DNA from: a virus
DNA length: 64,000 nt
Direction: 5' to 3' (one strand)
Virus record (IMG/VR): IMGVR_UViG_3300035670_000062
Location: 49,099 to 113,098 of that record
A model generated the notes under the pieces. It had not been told where the DNA came from, did no database searches, and saw only the letters and a program-made list of their open reading frames with translations. Each line of letters opens with the position of its first letter. Positions within the stretch are counted from its first letter, which is position 1. Both the position numbers and the translations under genes were made by a program. Shown here in pieces: positions 27,421 through 35,987 of this stretch.

Positions 27421-27879
27421 ATGATAGATCAAAATAAATGGATATATAGAAAAAGTAATATAATTAGTTTAGATGATTTTGGTAATAATACTCCATTTGG
27501 TTTTATATATATTACAACACATAACCCAACAGGTAAAAAATATTTAGGTAAAAAGTCATTATTTCATACTTTAAATAAAAAATTAGGTAAAAAAGAATTA
27601 GCTGAACAACCTATTACTAGAGGTAGAAATAAATTAACTAAAAAAATAATTAAAGAATCTGATTGGTTAAATTATTATGGTTCTGAAGAATTCATTAAAC
27701 AAAAAATTAAAGAAAAATGTCAACATGAATTCCATAGAGAAATTGTAGATATAGCGTTAAATAAAAAACATTTGACTTATCTTGAAACTAAACATTTATT
27801 TATAAATAATGTATTAGAAAGCGATAAATGGTTAAATTCAAATATTCTTGGAAAATTTTATAAAAATGATTTTAATTAA
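27421..27879 (+). CDS. GIY-YIG (SegE-like) endonuclease homologue
   Basis: The protein has 152 aa. GFIYITTHNPTGKKYLGKKS (residues 27-46) is a GIY-YIG-type core with Y-I-T and K-Y-L-G, followed by SDWLNYYGSEEF and a conserved ITRGRNK basic part, as in SegE-like phage nucleases. The ATG lies exactly six bases beyond a TATTTATA box, so the mRNA may be leaderless. It may act as a free-standing homing nuclease or a repair/packaging nuclease. Its own terminator begins inside the stop codon. Confidence 0.7.
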   Translation: MIDQNKWIYRKSNIISLDDFGNNTPFGFIYITTHNPTGKKYLGKKSLFHTLNKKLGKKELAEQPITRGRNKLTKKIIKESDWLNYYGSEEFIKQKIKEKCQHEFHREIVDIALNKKHLTYLETKHLFINNVLESDKWLNSNILGKFYKNDFN

Positions 27880-27902
27880 GCTTGGTTATTCAAGCTTTTT
27901 TT
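27878..27902 (+). terminator. Rho-independent terminator
   Basis: AAGCTTG, loop GTTATT, CAAGCTT and a T run; the left arm overlaps the stop of the GIY-YIG gene. It separates the tail module from the replication genes. Confidence 0.85.
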
Positions 27903-27916
27903 ATTACATTTAAGTT

Positions 27917-28861
27917 ATGGTTATAAATGAAATGCTAGTTAATTTAGTTAATTCTATTTTAGGTGATGGAAAGAGAACATCTAAAGGTAACATTGCCTAT
28001 AAATGTCCTAAATGTCATCATCATAATAATAAATTAGAAATTAATTTTGATGAATCTTCAAAAAATTATCAATCCTACCAATGTTGGGTTTGTGGTTTTA
28101 AAGGTAAAAAAATATCTCCATTATTTAGATTAATTAATCCCCCAAAAGATAAATTTGATGAACTATATAGATTAACAAAAACAAAACCATCATCATTATA
28201 CTTAAATACTACAGAACCAGAAAAAAAACCTATATCTTTACCTAAAGAATTTATTACATTATCAAAACCTTCATCAAGTATAGAATATAAAAAAGCTTAC
28301 AAATATATTAAATCAAGAAATATAACAGATGAAGATATCATAAAATATAATTTAGGATATTGTGAGTCTGGTATATATAAAAATATGATTATAATTCCTT
28401 CATATAATGAAGATGGAAATCTTAATTTTTTCACATCAAGATCATATGAAAAAGAGGCATTTAGAAAATATATCAACCCTGATTATTCAAGAAATATAGT
28501 CCCATTTGATAATCTAATCAATTGGAATTCACCTGTAATATTATGTGAAGGTGTGTTTGATGCTATTGCTATAAAAAGAAATGCTATACCACTTTTAGGT
28601 AAAAATATACAAAATGAATTATTAAAAAAAATAATTTCATCAAATATAAAACATATTTACATTGCATTAGATGATGATGCGAAAGAAAAATCAATAAAAT
28701 ATTGTGAATATTTTTTAAATCAAGGAATAAAACCATATTTAATAGAATTAGATGGGAAAGACCCAAGTGAAATAGGATTCAAAAATTTCACCAATTTAAT
28801 ACAAACATCAAAACCTCTTAATACATATAGTATAATAGAGAAAAAAATCTCACTTTTATGA
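27917..28861 (+). CDS. DNA primase (zinc finger plus TOPRIM)
   Basis: The protein has 314 aa. Cys30, Cys33, Cys56 and Cys59 form a CPKC...CWVC zinc ribbon. The TOPRIM domain follows: VILCEGVFDAIAI with Glu211, then IALDDDAKEKS with Asp252-254, and DGKDPSE. This is a compact DnaG-like primase, equivalent in role to T4 gp61, making RNA primers for lagging-strand synthesis. A helicase gene is not seen in this window. The stop overlaps the start of the nuclease gene by 4 bases (ATGA). Confidence 0.85.
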   Translation: MVINEMLVNLVNSILGDGKRTSKGNIAYKCPKCHHHNNKLEINFDESSKNYQSYQCWVCGFKGKKISPLFRLINPPKDKFDELYRLTKTKPSSLYLNTTEPEKKPISLPKEFITLSKPSSSIEYKKAYKYIKSRNITDEDIIKYNLGYCESGIYKNMIIIPSYNEDGNLNFFTSRSYEKEAFRKYINPDYSRNIVPFDNLINWNSPVILCEGVFDAIAIKRNAIPLLGKNIQNELLKKIISSNIKHIYIALDDDAKEKSIKYCEYFLNQGIKPYLIELDGKDPSEIGFKNFTNLIQTSKPLNTYSIIEKKISLL

Positions 28862-29628
28862 GTAAATTTAAAAACAAAAAATACAAAAGAATCTTAGAAA
28901 TATCCGAGGATGCTAAAAGGATAACACTCCCAGATTCTAGGTATTACCGAAGAAATGGAGAATATTATCCATCTATAACTTATGTTTTATCATCATATCC
29001 AAAGGGTACACATTTTGAAGATTGGTTAAAGAAAGTAGGATATGCTTCTGAACATATAATGAGAAAATCTGGTGATGAAGGTACTCAAGTTCATAATATG
29101 ATTGAAGAATATTTAGAAGGTAAAGAATTAAATTTTTTAACTGCATTTGGTGACCCTCAATACTCACCAGATGTATGGCAAATGTTCTTAAAATTCACAG
29201 AATGGTGGGAACAATATAAACCTACATTAATCGAAACAGAAGTACATTTATTTTCAGATGAACTAAAGGTAGCTGGAACTTGTGATATTATATGTGAAGT
29301 AGATGGTGAACTTTGGGTTGTAGATTTTAAAACATCAAATAACTTACATACCTCATATGAATTACAAGCAGCATTTTATGGTAAATGTTATGAAGAATGT
29401 TTTGGTAAAAAAATAGATAGATTTGGTTTATTATGGTTAAAATCTAATAAACGAAAACCATCTAAAGGAAAAATACAAGGAAGAGGATGGGAAATGTATG
29501 AATCAGAAAGAACATTTGAGGAAAATATAGATATATTGAAAACTGTAAAAAAATTATTCGACTTAGAAAATCCCTCACATAACCCTATATTTACTGAATT
29601 CAAAACATCAGTTAAAAGAACTCACTAA
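28858..29628 (+). CDS. RecB-family PD-(D/E)XK exonuclease
   Basis: The protein has 256 aa. It has the full motif set of RecB/Cas4-like nucleases: His in TQVHNMIEEYLEG, Asp143 in AGTCDIICEVD, the D-x-K pair Asp156/Lys158 in WVVDFKTS, and the QxxxY motif QAAFY (170-174). There are no Fe-S cysteines of the Cas4 type. The likely role is DNA processing in replication or recombination, or degradation of host DNA. It is translationally coupled to primase. Confidence 0.85.
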   Translation: MSKFKNKKYKRILEISEDAKRITLPDSRYYRRNGEYYPSITYVLSSYPKGTHFEDWLKKVGYASEHIMRKSGDEGTQVHNMIEEYLEGKELNFLTAFGDPQYSPDVWQMFLKFTEWWEQYKPTLIETEVHLFSDELKVAGTCDIICEVDGELWVVDFKTSNNLHTSYELQAAFYGKCYEECFGKKIDRFGLLWLKSNKRKPSKGKIQGRGWEMYESERTFEENIDILKTVKKLFDLENPSHNPIFTEFKTSVKRTH

Positions 29629-29632
29629 TAAG

Positions 29633-29640
29633 TATTTATT
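29633..29640 (+). promoter_or_regulatory. Promoter box variant TATTTATT
   Basis: One mismatch to the consensus, 3 bases before the kinase ATG at 29644; weaker candidate. Confidence 0.35.
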
Positions 29641-29643
29641 ATC

Positions 29644-30396
29644 ATGATATCATTAATAAAACCATATAAAGAATTAAATAAAAAACCTAAAGCCATATTC
29701 ATGGCAGGACCTCCTGGTTCAGGTAAATCATTTATATTAAATAAATTTTCAATACCATCTAAATTCCAAGTAATTAATGTAGATGATATTTATGAAGAAT
29801 TACTTAAAACTCAAATAGGTAAAATGGATTTGAAAAAAATGAATCTTGATGAATTATCTAAAACAGGGGAATTAATGAATCAAGCTAGAAAACAGACAAA
29901 AGAAAAAGAAGAAGATTTATTAATACAAAAACAAAATGTTGTAATTGATGGAGTTGGTGCATCATCAAAAAACTTATTAGAAAAGAAAAAATATATTGAA
30001 TCATTAGGTTATGAAACTTTTATGATTTTAGTTTATGTATCTCCTATAGTATCCTTAGAAAGAAACCTAAAAAGAGATAGACAACTACCAACCAGAGCAG
30101 TATTGGATAGTTGGGTTAAAGTAATAAATAATATTGATACATATAAAAACGAATTTAAGAATAATATAATAATAATTAACAACAACCCTTCAGAAATAAC
30201 TCCATTAGATATTGATACTATATTTAACCAATACCCAGACCCAGAAGGTAAAGAGAAAACACCTGAAGAAATAGAAAAAAGAAATAAACTAAAACAATCT
30301 ATAATAGATAATATAAAAGTTTTAATAAAAAAAGAACAATCTTTTACACCTGATTCTCAAATCCAACCTAAAATCAATGAGTTCATTAGTCAATAA
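29644..30396 (+). CDS. Zeta-toxin-like P-loop kinase
   Basis: The protein has 250 aa. The Walker A motif AGPPGSGKS lies at residues 21-29, followed by INVDDIYEELL (zeta-type acceptor-site Asp), VVIDGVGASSKNLL and a lid with RNLKRDRQLPTRAV. These are typical of the zeta toxin/polynucleotide-kinase-like family, which phosphorylates UDP-sugars or nucleic-acid ends. The last 20 bases overlap the next gene, which starts with a HAD phosphatase domain, so kinase and phosphatase may work on the same substrate. The C-terminus is helical and basic. Confidence 0.7.
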   Translation: MISLIKPYKELNKKPKAIFMAGPPGSGKSFILNKFSIPSKFQVINVDDIYEELLKTQIGKMDLKKMNLDELSKTGELMNQARKQTKEKEEDLLIQKQNVVIDGVGASSKNLLEKKKYIESLGYETFMILVYVSPIVSLERNLKRDRQLPTRAVLDSWVKVINNIDTYKNEFKNNIIIINNNPSEITPLDIDTIFNQYPDPEGKEKTPEEIEKRNKLKQSIIDNIKVLIKKEQSFTPDSQIQPKINEFISQ

Positions 30397-32347
30397 TTTA
30401 ATTAATCCTATATTAGAATCTAATCAAGAATATACTGTATATTTTGATGTAGACGATACTCTAACTAATTACACTGAAAACTTACTAACAACTAATATTA
30501 AAGATAAAAAAATATTAGAAATAAGACAAATAAAACCATCAGACACAGCATCCAATAAAGAATTTTGGGTAAATGCAAAATGGTATCCTGGTTCAAAAGA
30601 AATGTTTAATTACATAAAATCAAAATTCCCAAACGTAAAAATATTATCTGCAGTACCTGAATTATCAAAACTTAAACAACAAGAAACTGGTAATAAATTC
30701 TATAATGAACCTATAGAAGGTAAATCTGAATGGTTAAATAAAAATGTAGGTAATATTGAAAAGATATGGGTCAAAAATGGAAAAGAAAAAGCAGAATATG
30801 CTTCACCTACATCTATATTAATTGATGATAAATTAGAGAATATAAAACATTTTGAAGATGCTGGTGGAATAGGTATATTGATGGATAATCCTAAAAATGT
30901 AATCAATAAAATAAATACATTATCCAACACATTAAACGAATTAACAAATCGATCTTTACCATATCAGCAAATTATACGAGATAAGTATAGTAGCGTTTTA
31001 GATAAACTGTTTTTAATTCCATATAATGATAATTATGTTGAACTAAATATTATAAAAATAAAACCTGAATTTAGAGATAAAGGATATGCTACTAAAATAT
31101 TAAATGATATTACTAAATGGGCTGATGAAAATAATAAAATATTAACATTAGACCCAAATGAAACTTTTGGATCAAATAAAGATAGGTTAATTGATTTTTA
31201 TAAAAGATTTGGATTTAAATTAAATAATGGTAATGATAAAAAAGCAGATAATGAAATGGTAAGAACACCTCAATTATCATTAAATGAAAATGCTACTTAT
31301 TCTAATAATATAAATTATAAAAATGAAATTAAAGAAATTACTAAATTTTTATTAGATAAAGGAGAAAACATTCAACCATTACCTAAAGTTACATTTAAAA
31401 ACGGAGATAAAACGAATGCTAAGGATTTTATGGGAAAAACAGCATATTATGACCCTAATTCCTCTGAAATTGTGTTATACACCGAGGGTCGCCATCCTAG
31501 AGACATAATAGCTTCATATTTACATGAATTAATCCACCATATACAAAACATAGAAGGTAGATTACATAATATACAAACACAAAATGTCCATGAAGATGAA
31601 TCATTAGAATTACTTGAAAGAGAAGCATATGAAAAAGGAGGTATGTTTTTGAGATCTTATAAAGATAATAAAAGGATAATAGATATACCTAAATTTAATT
31701 ATGAAAAAACAATATATCATGAGTTATATGATACTTTAAATGAAATAACTTTATCTAAAGAAAATGCTGTTGGTATAAATGGAGATTTAGAAGGAGGAGA
31801 TTTTAAAGTAGGAGATATAACTTATGTATATTCTATAAATAACATAATAAATCCTTATAAAGATGAAGGTAAATTTTATAATATTTCTTTTTATCCTGAT
31901 GGAAATATAAATGCTGAACCACTAGAAGGAAAGGAAAATTATATTAAAATTTTATCTACAATATATAAAATTGTAGTTGATTTTGCTGAAAAAGTAAAAC
32001 CTGAATATATAGGAATTGCATCTATGGATAATAACGAAAATAAAAACTACCACAGAATATATGCAAATTTAACAGATAATAAATACAATAGGATACCTGG
32101 GTATTTTAGAAAAGATGTTAGTAAAGAATTTATAACTCCTCAAGGTAAAGGTAGATTTGTAGTATTAAAAAGAAACAAAAATATTGAAGAGGATCTTAAA
32201 AAAAATGAAATTAAATATTGGGCTATTTATTATTCAATATATGAAAAATTAAAAGAAAATATTAATTATTATTCATTTTTAAAAGACAGATTAAAGGGAG
32301 AACAATTAAGCGCATTAGATTATTTTTACAATATTTTAACTAAATAG
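30377..32347 (+). CDS. Multidomain protein: HAD phosphatase, GNAT, HExxH peptidase and C-terminal domain
   Basis: The protein has 656 aa with several unrelated domains. Residues 20-165 are a HAD hydrolase (YFDVDDTL, Asp24/Asp26). About 190-290 is a GNAT-like acetyltransferase (IIKIKPEFRDKGYATKIL; FYKRFGFKL). A linker SLNENATYS follows at about 300. About 310-430 is a zinc peptidase-like domain with HELIHH (383-388) and downstream EREAYEKGG. The C-terminal 200 residues include VVDFAEKVKPEYIGIASMDN, similar in layout to the end of the protein at 37995. The N-terminus ends in PILESNQ, an (I/L)xE step. It looks like a capsid-cargo polyprotein. Confidence 0.7.
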   Translation: MSSLVNNLINPILESNQEYTVYFDVDDTLTNYTENLLTTNIKDKKILEIRQIKPSDTASNKEFWVNAKWYPGSKEMFNYIKSKFPNVKILSAVPELSKLKQQETGNKFYNEPIEGKSEWLNKNVGNIEKIWVKNGKEKAEYASPTSILIDDKLENIKHFEDAGGIGILMDNPKNVINKINTLSNTLNELTNRSLPYQQIIRDKYSSVLDKLFLIPYNDNYVELNIIKIKPEFRDKGYATKILNDITKWADENNKILTLDPNETFGSNKDRLIDFYKRFGFKLNNGNDKKADNEMVRTPQLSLNENATYSNNINYKNEIKEITKFLLDKGENIQPLPKVTFKNGDKTNAKDFMGKTAYYDPNSSEIVLYTEGRHPRDIIASYLHELIHHIQNIEGRLHNIQTQNVHEDESLELLEREAYEKGGMFLRSYKDNKRIIDIPKFNYEKTIYHELYDTLNEITLSKENAVGINGDLEGGDFKVGDITYVYSINNIINPYKDEGKFYNISFYPDGNINAEPLEGKENYIKILSTIYKIVVDFAEKVKPEYIGIASMDNNENKNYHRIYANLTDNKYNRIPGYFRKDVSKEFITPQGKGRFVVLKRNKNIEEDLKKNEIKYWAIYYSIYEKLKENINYYSFLKDRLKGEQLSALDYFYNILTK

Positions 32348-32349
32348 TT

Positions 32350-32838
32350 ATGTTTAAGAAAAAAAACTTATATAAAATATTCTGTGATTTAGATGGGACT
32401 TTATCTAATTTTGATAAAAGATATAAAGAATTAACGGGCTATTCCCCTACTACATATAGACAAAAATTTGGTAAAACTTCATTTTGGGATGTTATAGACA
32501 AAAAACATAAAGAGCAATTTTGGTCTGAGATGGAATGGCTGGAAGATGGACCTATATTATGGGATTATATTAAAAAATATAACCCAACAATAATAACAGC
32601 TCCATCCCCAGACATATCATCAAAATTTGGTAAAAGAAAATGGTTAGAAAATCATCTACCTAACTCTCCATTTATAATTTGTCCTAGACAAGAAAAACAA
32701 TTATATTCAAAACATAATCACATCCTAATAGACGACCACTCAGAAAATATAAAAGAATGGTCTGCTCAAGGAGGTATAGGTATTTTACATTCTGATGCTA
32801 AATCTACAATAGAACATCTTAAAAAATTAGGTATATGA
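32350..32838 (+). CDS. HAD-family phosphatase, nucleotidase-like
   Basis: The protein has 162 aa. FCDLDGTL (residues 11-18) holds the catalytic Asp13/Asp15 pair. ITAPSPD is a likely motif II, and HILIDDHSENIKEWSAQGG the acidic motif IV, as in small 5'(3')-nucleotidases. It could dephosphorylate nucleotides or polynucleotide ends. It follows the multidomain HAD protein by 2 bases and differs clearly from that HAD domain. Confidence 0.8.
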   Translation: MFKKKNLYKIFCDLDGTLSNFDKRYKELTGYSPTTYRQKFGKTSFWDVIDKKHKEQFWSEMEWLEDGPILWDYIKKYNPTIITAPSPDISSKFGKRKWLENHLPNSPFIICPRQEKQLYSKHNHILIDDHSENIKEWSAQGGIGILHSDAKSTIEHLKKLGI

Positions 32839-32863
32839 AATTGTTAAAAATATTATTAGAATT

Positions 32864-33436
32864 ATGAGTAAAGAAAACGTATTAAAAAAAGAATTTCAAC
32901 CTAAAGATGTAGAACGTTTAAGGAATATATTAAAGGGAAAAGCAGGTGAAAAAACAACACAAAGTATAGGATATGAAATATCAAAAGAAGAACATAAAGA
33001 TGGAGATATATGGATTGAAAATGGGAAGAAATGGACAATAAAAGATGGTATTAAACAAAATATAACTAAATTAGATTTAGCTAAAAAATATGGAGTTCCA
33101 TTATTTTGCCCAAGTTGTAATAATATAATGAATAAACAATTAGATTCTCATTATTTTAGTTCATTTGGATGTTGTATGGAATGTAATATGAAAAAAGAAA
33201 CTGAATTAAAATTGAATGGAGATTGGGAATCTCATAATAAAGAAATCCATAATAAAGAGATTGACATAATGATAGAAAATTATAAAGCATATATGGAGGA
33301 TGCTTTAAATGAATCTAATAATAGTTTTATAGCTGAAAATGGAGATGTTGAAAGATGGGTGGGAGGTATTAATAAAGAAAGAGCACTAAATTCCTTAGAA
33401 GAAGGTATTTTATATCTTAAATCATTAAAAAGATAA
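32864..33436 (+). CDS. Zinc-ribbon protein of unknown function
   Basis: The protein has 190 aa. FCPSCNNIMNKQLDSHYFSS, then FGCCMECNMKKETELKLNG, gives a CxxC...CxxC zinc ribbon at about 84-110, a pattern I associate with small conserved phage proteins. The N-terminus is charged. The C-terminus contains VERWVGGINKERALNSLEEG and ALNESNN, a possible LNE cleavage step. No enzyme motif is visible. It closes the enzyme block before a new TATTTATA box. Confidence 0.65.
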   Translation: MSKENVLKKEFQPKDVERLRNILKGKAGEKTTQSIGYEISKEEHKDGDIWIENGKKWTIKDGIKQNITKLDLAKKYGVPLFCPSCNNIMNKQLDSHYFSSFGCCMECNMKKETELKLNGDWESHNKEIHNKEIDIMIENYKAYMEDALNESNNSFIAENGDVERWVGGINKERALNSLEEGILYLKSLKR

Positions 33437-33443
33437 TTTGATG

Positions 33444-33451
33444 TATTTATA
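33444..33451 (+). promoter_or_regulatory. Late promoter box TATTTATA
   Basis: TATTTATAATAAAAA before the membrane protein at 33469. Confidence 0.6.
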
Positions 33452-33468
33452 ATAAAAATCAATATATC

Positions 33469-33768
33469 ATGGGTGACCCTACAATAATAATTACCGCAAT
33501 TACTGCTATTCTTACTTCTTTAGGTATAAAAGAAATTTGGAATATAATCAAAACAAGAAATGATTATAAAAATCAAAAAGAAAAACATGATGAATATACT
33601 AAAGACTCTCTCACAGCTAAAATAATAACAGAACTAAGAGATAAAATAATAGAACTTGAAGAAAAAATTGATTCATTAATTCAAGAAAATATTTCATTAA
33701 AAGAAAAATTAGCTAGAATGGAAGAACGATTCTTATTTTCACCTAAAAAGAAATCCAATAAACCATAA
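33469..33768 (+). CDS. Membrane-anchored coiled-coil protein
   Basis: The protein has 99 aa. The N-terminus PTIIITAITAILTSLGI is a single membrane segment, followed by a long charged coiled coil (IITELRDKIIELEEKIDSLI) and a basic tail. Topology and size resemble small phage lysis or spanin-like factors and some holins, but this is inference. It is preceded by a TATTTATA box at 33444-33451. Confidence 0.6.
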   Translation: MGDPTIIITAITAILTSLGIKEIWNIIKTRNDYKNQKEKHDEYTKDSLTAKIITELRDKIIELEEKIDSLIQENISLKEKLARMEERFLFSPKKKSNKP

Positions 33769-33776
33769 ATACAATA

Positions 33777-33784
33777 TATTTATA
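33777..33784 (+). promoter_or_regulatory. Late promoter box TATTTATA
   Basis: TATTTATACTAAA, 16 bases before the ATG at 33801. Confidence 0.55.
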
Positions 33785-33800
33785 CTAAAATTAAAATAAA

Positions 33801-34190
33801 ATGAGTGATAACTTTAACCTACAGAAATTCTTAAAAAAGAATACTCTACTAACAGAAAATAAAAACATCCCTTCATCATCTCAATTGAAAGAAGATATAC
33901 TAAGAAAACATCTTAGAGAAGAAATTCAATCTATTATGAGAGAAGAAAGTGATTTATATGAAGCTGAAGAAGATACAGAAGAATTAGATAATGAATTAGA
34001 TAATATACTTGATGATGAAGAATCAATAGATGGTGAAGTAAACCCAGATGTATCTGAATTACAAGATTTATTAACACAAGCTCAAGCAAAAGCTGAAGCT
34101 ATTGGAGATAAAAAATTAATAGACCAAATAGGAAATACAATTACTTTCTTTACTAGAGCTCATGTAGTAAAATCTGATGGAACAAGATAA
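33801..34190 (+). CDS. Acidic protein with second-type N-terminal tag (NFNLQKFLKKNTLLTE)
   Basis: The protein has 129 aa. The N-terminus MSDNFNLQKFLKKNTLLTEN aligns with the start of the next gene (MENFDLIKYLNNNLLLESE), giving NF-x-L-x-K-x-L-x2-N-x-LL-x-E, with (L)xE at the end. A second amphipathic part, LREEIQSIMREE, resembles the MKKSELRQ-type tag. The middle is strongly acidic and the end is helical. It is probably an internal or core-associated protein. The stop overlaps the next start (TAATG). Confidence 0.65.
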   Translation: MSDNFNLQKFLKKNTLLTENKNIPSSSQLKEDILRKHLREEIQSIMREESDLYEAEEDTEELDNELDNILDDEESIDGEVNPDVSELQDLLTQAQAKAEAIGDKKLIDQIGNTITFFTRAHVVKSDGTR

Positions 34191-34798
34191 TGGAAAATTT
34201 TGATTTAATTAAATACTTAAATAATAACTTATTATTAGAGTCTGAAGATTCAATAGTAGATAAAGTTGTTGATGAAATAGATGATGAAATGGATTTAATT
34301 TTAAAATCTATTGAATCTGAATTAAAAAAGAAATCAACAGAAGATAACTTGAATGAAGGTTTTATGACTATTGTTGGTGTAGGTTTAGCTTTACCTGCTA
34401 TATTAGGTATAGTAGCTAAAATAGGTAAAAAAGCAGGGCAAGTTATTAGTAAGATGGTAGGTAAAAAACCAACAGATAAAGATGAAGTTGATAAATGGTT
34501 TAATAGATTATCAAAAATAGCAGATGAATTACATCATTTATATATGGTTCCTTTAGAATCATTAATGAGTAAATTCATTAAAGATAAGAAAAAAGCAAAA
34601 AAAGCAGCTCATCTATTGTTTCATGTAATAATAGCAATATTCCTTATATCAGCAGGTACTACTGCAGTAAAAGCATTTCAAGCAAAAAACATAAGTTTAA
34701 CAACATTAGAAGGAGTATTAACTGCTATTAAAAGTGGTGAATTAACTACATTTATAGGAAATGCATTAGAAATAGCATCTGAATCTCCTATAGATTAA
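34190..34798 (+). CDS. Membrane-interacting protein with second-type N-terminal tag
   Basis: The protein has 202 aa. The N-terminus MENFDLIKYLNNNLLLESED matches the tag of the gene before. After DNLNEGFM (an LNE junction) come two hydrophobic helices: TIVGVGLALPAILGIVAKIG at about 55-75 and HVIIAIFLISAGTTAVKAFQ at about 144-163, with a basic middle. If the tag is removed by the prohead protease, the product would be a small membrane-active protein, perhaps helping DNA entry. That is inference only. Confidence 0.65.
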   Translation: MENFDLIKYLNNNLLLESEDSIVDKVVDEIDDEMDLILKSIESELKKKSTEDNLNEGFMTIVGVGLALPAILGIVAKIGKKAGQVISKMVGKKPTDKDEVDKWFNRLSKIADELHHLYMVPLESLMSKFIKDKKKAKKAAHLLFHVIIAIFLISAGTTAVKAFQAKNISLTTLEGVLTAIKSGELTTFIGNALEIASESPID

Positions 34799-34828
34799 AT
34801 AAACAAATAAATAAAAATAAATATAAAC

Positions 34829-34996
34829 ATGAACACAACAGAAGTTTTAGAAAAAATCAAATCATTAGTTGCTGAAATTGAAGTAGAACATTCAAAAACA
34901 ACTAAAAAATCAAAAGCAGTAACAAGAAAATTAATGCAAGAATTAAAACAAACTGCCTCTGAATTTAGAAAATTATCAATCGCTGAATCTAAATAG
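34829..34996 (+). CDS. Histone H1-like small basic DNA-binding protein
   Basis: The frame runs from ATG 34829 to TAG 34996 and encodes 55 aa. MNTTEVLEKIKSLVAEIEVE, then KKSKAVTRKLMQELKQ and SEFRKLSIAESK, has the layout of the short H1/Hc1-like proteins common in Bacteroidota: acidic first helix, basic patch, second basic helix. It would bind DNA without sequence specificity. The start of the next gene (GTG) uses the last base of the stop. It supports a Bacteroidota host. Confidence 0.65.
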   Translation: MNTTEVLEKIKSLVAEIEVEHSKTTKKSKAVTRKLMQELKQTASEFRKLSIAESK

Positions 34997-35535
34997 TGAA
35001 AAAACAAATTGAAGAAATATTATCCCCAAAAGTAGTAAAGAAAGCCGAGGAATTCAAAGCTCAAATTATTAACAATAATGGGGATAAAATTTTTCAAAAA
35101 TATGGAAATGAAGCTGAAAACATAATTCAAGGTAGAGCCATAAATTTAGCAAAAAAACATTTTGAAGAAATGAAAAACACAAAATTAACAGAGTTAATAA
35201 AACAATCCTTATTAAAGTCATCTATAACTGAACAAGATGTAGAAGTTGGAGCTGATAGATATGAAGAAGAAAATGAATTGAAAGAAGTTTCTAATTTATT
35301 GGACCAATTAGAAGAATTATTGAAAGTTCATGATTGGAATTATGAATATTATGATGATTATAAAAAATGGAAAGTTGGTGCTAATAGTTGGGCCCAAATA
35401 ACAAGAATAGCAAATAGAATTGAATCTAAAGGAGACAAATATAAAAAAGATGTAAATGATTTGATTAAACAATATGAACCTAAGTTAAATGAAAATTTAA
35501 CAGAAAATATATTTAAAATATTAAGAAAAAAATGA
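34996..35535 (+). CDS. Helical protein of unknown function (GTG start)
   Basis: The protein has 179 aa. The start is GTG at 34996, overlapping the previous TAG. The first 80 residues are helical and charged; NWNYEYYDDYKKWKVGANSW, or close to it, is an aromatic patch near residue 115; the C-terminus has KLNENLTENIFKILRKK with two NE steps. No family is recognised. Overlap with both neighbours indicates one operon of small accessory genes. Confidence 0.6.
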   Translation: MKKQIEEILSPKVVKKAEEFKAQIINNNGDKIFQKYGNEAENIIQGRAINLAKKHFEEMKNTKLTELIKQSLLKSSITEQDVEVGADRYEEENELKEVSNLLDQLEELLKVHDWNYEYYDDYKKWKVGANSWAQITRIANRIESKGDKYKKDVNDLIKQYEPKLNENLTENIFKILRKK

Positions 35536-35987
35536 ACAAAGAACAACTAAGAGATAAAATTAGAAAATTAGCCCTTAGTCTAAATTCAAAACCATCTCCA
35601 TCACTCCCATCAGTTCAAGAATATGATGAATTAACTAAATTTGATGAACTTAAACAAGTAATCATTAATTTACTTTCAACTGAATATAAACCTTTCGTAG
35701 CATCTATAGACTGGGTCTCTCCCAAACCATCAACATTCAGAATAAACTTAAAAAACGACCAAAATTTCTACTTAACTTACACTGAAAGAAGTTGGATAGC
35801 TCAAATAGAAGGAAAAAAATACTATTTATTAAATTTAACTGAAGAACAAAATGCTTCAAATGCCTTAGCAAGAATACTAAGATACAATGCAGATATTTCT
35901 AAAGAAAATGATACAATAGAAAATGAAGAAACAGATATAATAGATAATATTACATCTTCAGAACCAGAACCAGAAGAAACAGAATAA
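35532..35987 (+). CDS. Conserved small protein of unknown function
   Basis: The protein has 151 aa. The N-terminus MNKEQLRDKIRKLALSLNSK is an amphipathic helix, distantly like the tag. The middle is a beta-rich domain with FRINLKNDQNFYLTYTERSW, followed by IAQIEGKKYYLL. The C-terminus is acidic (NEETDIIDNITSSEPEPEET). The start overlaps the previous gene by 4 bases and the stop overlaps the next start (TAATG). Confidence 0.6.
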   Translation: MNKEQLRDKIRKLALSLNSKPSPSLPSVQEYDELTKFDELKQVIINLLSTEYKPFVASIDWVSPKPSTFRINLKNDQNFYLTYTERSWIAQIEGKKYYLLNLTEEQNASNALARILRYNADISKENDTIENEETDIIDNITSSEPEPEETE

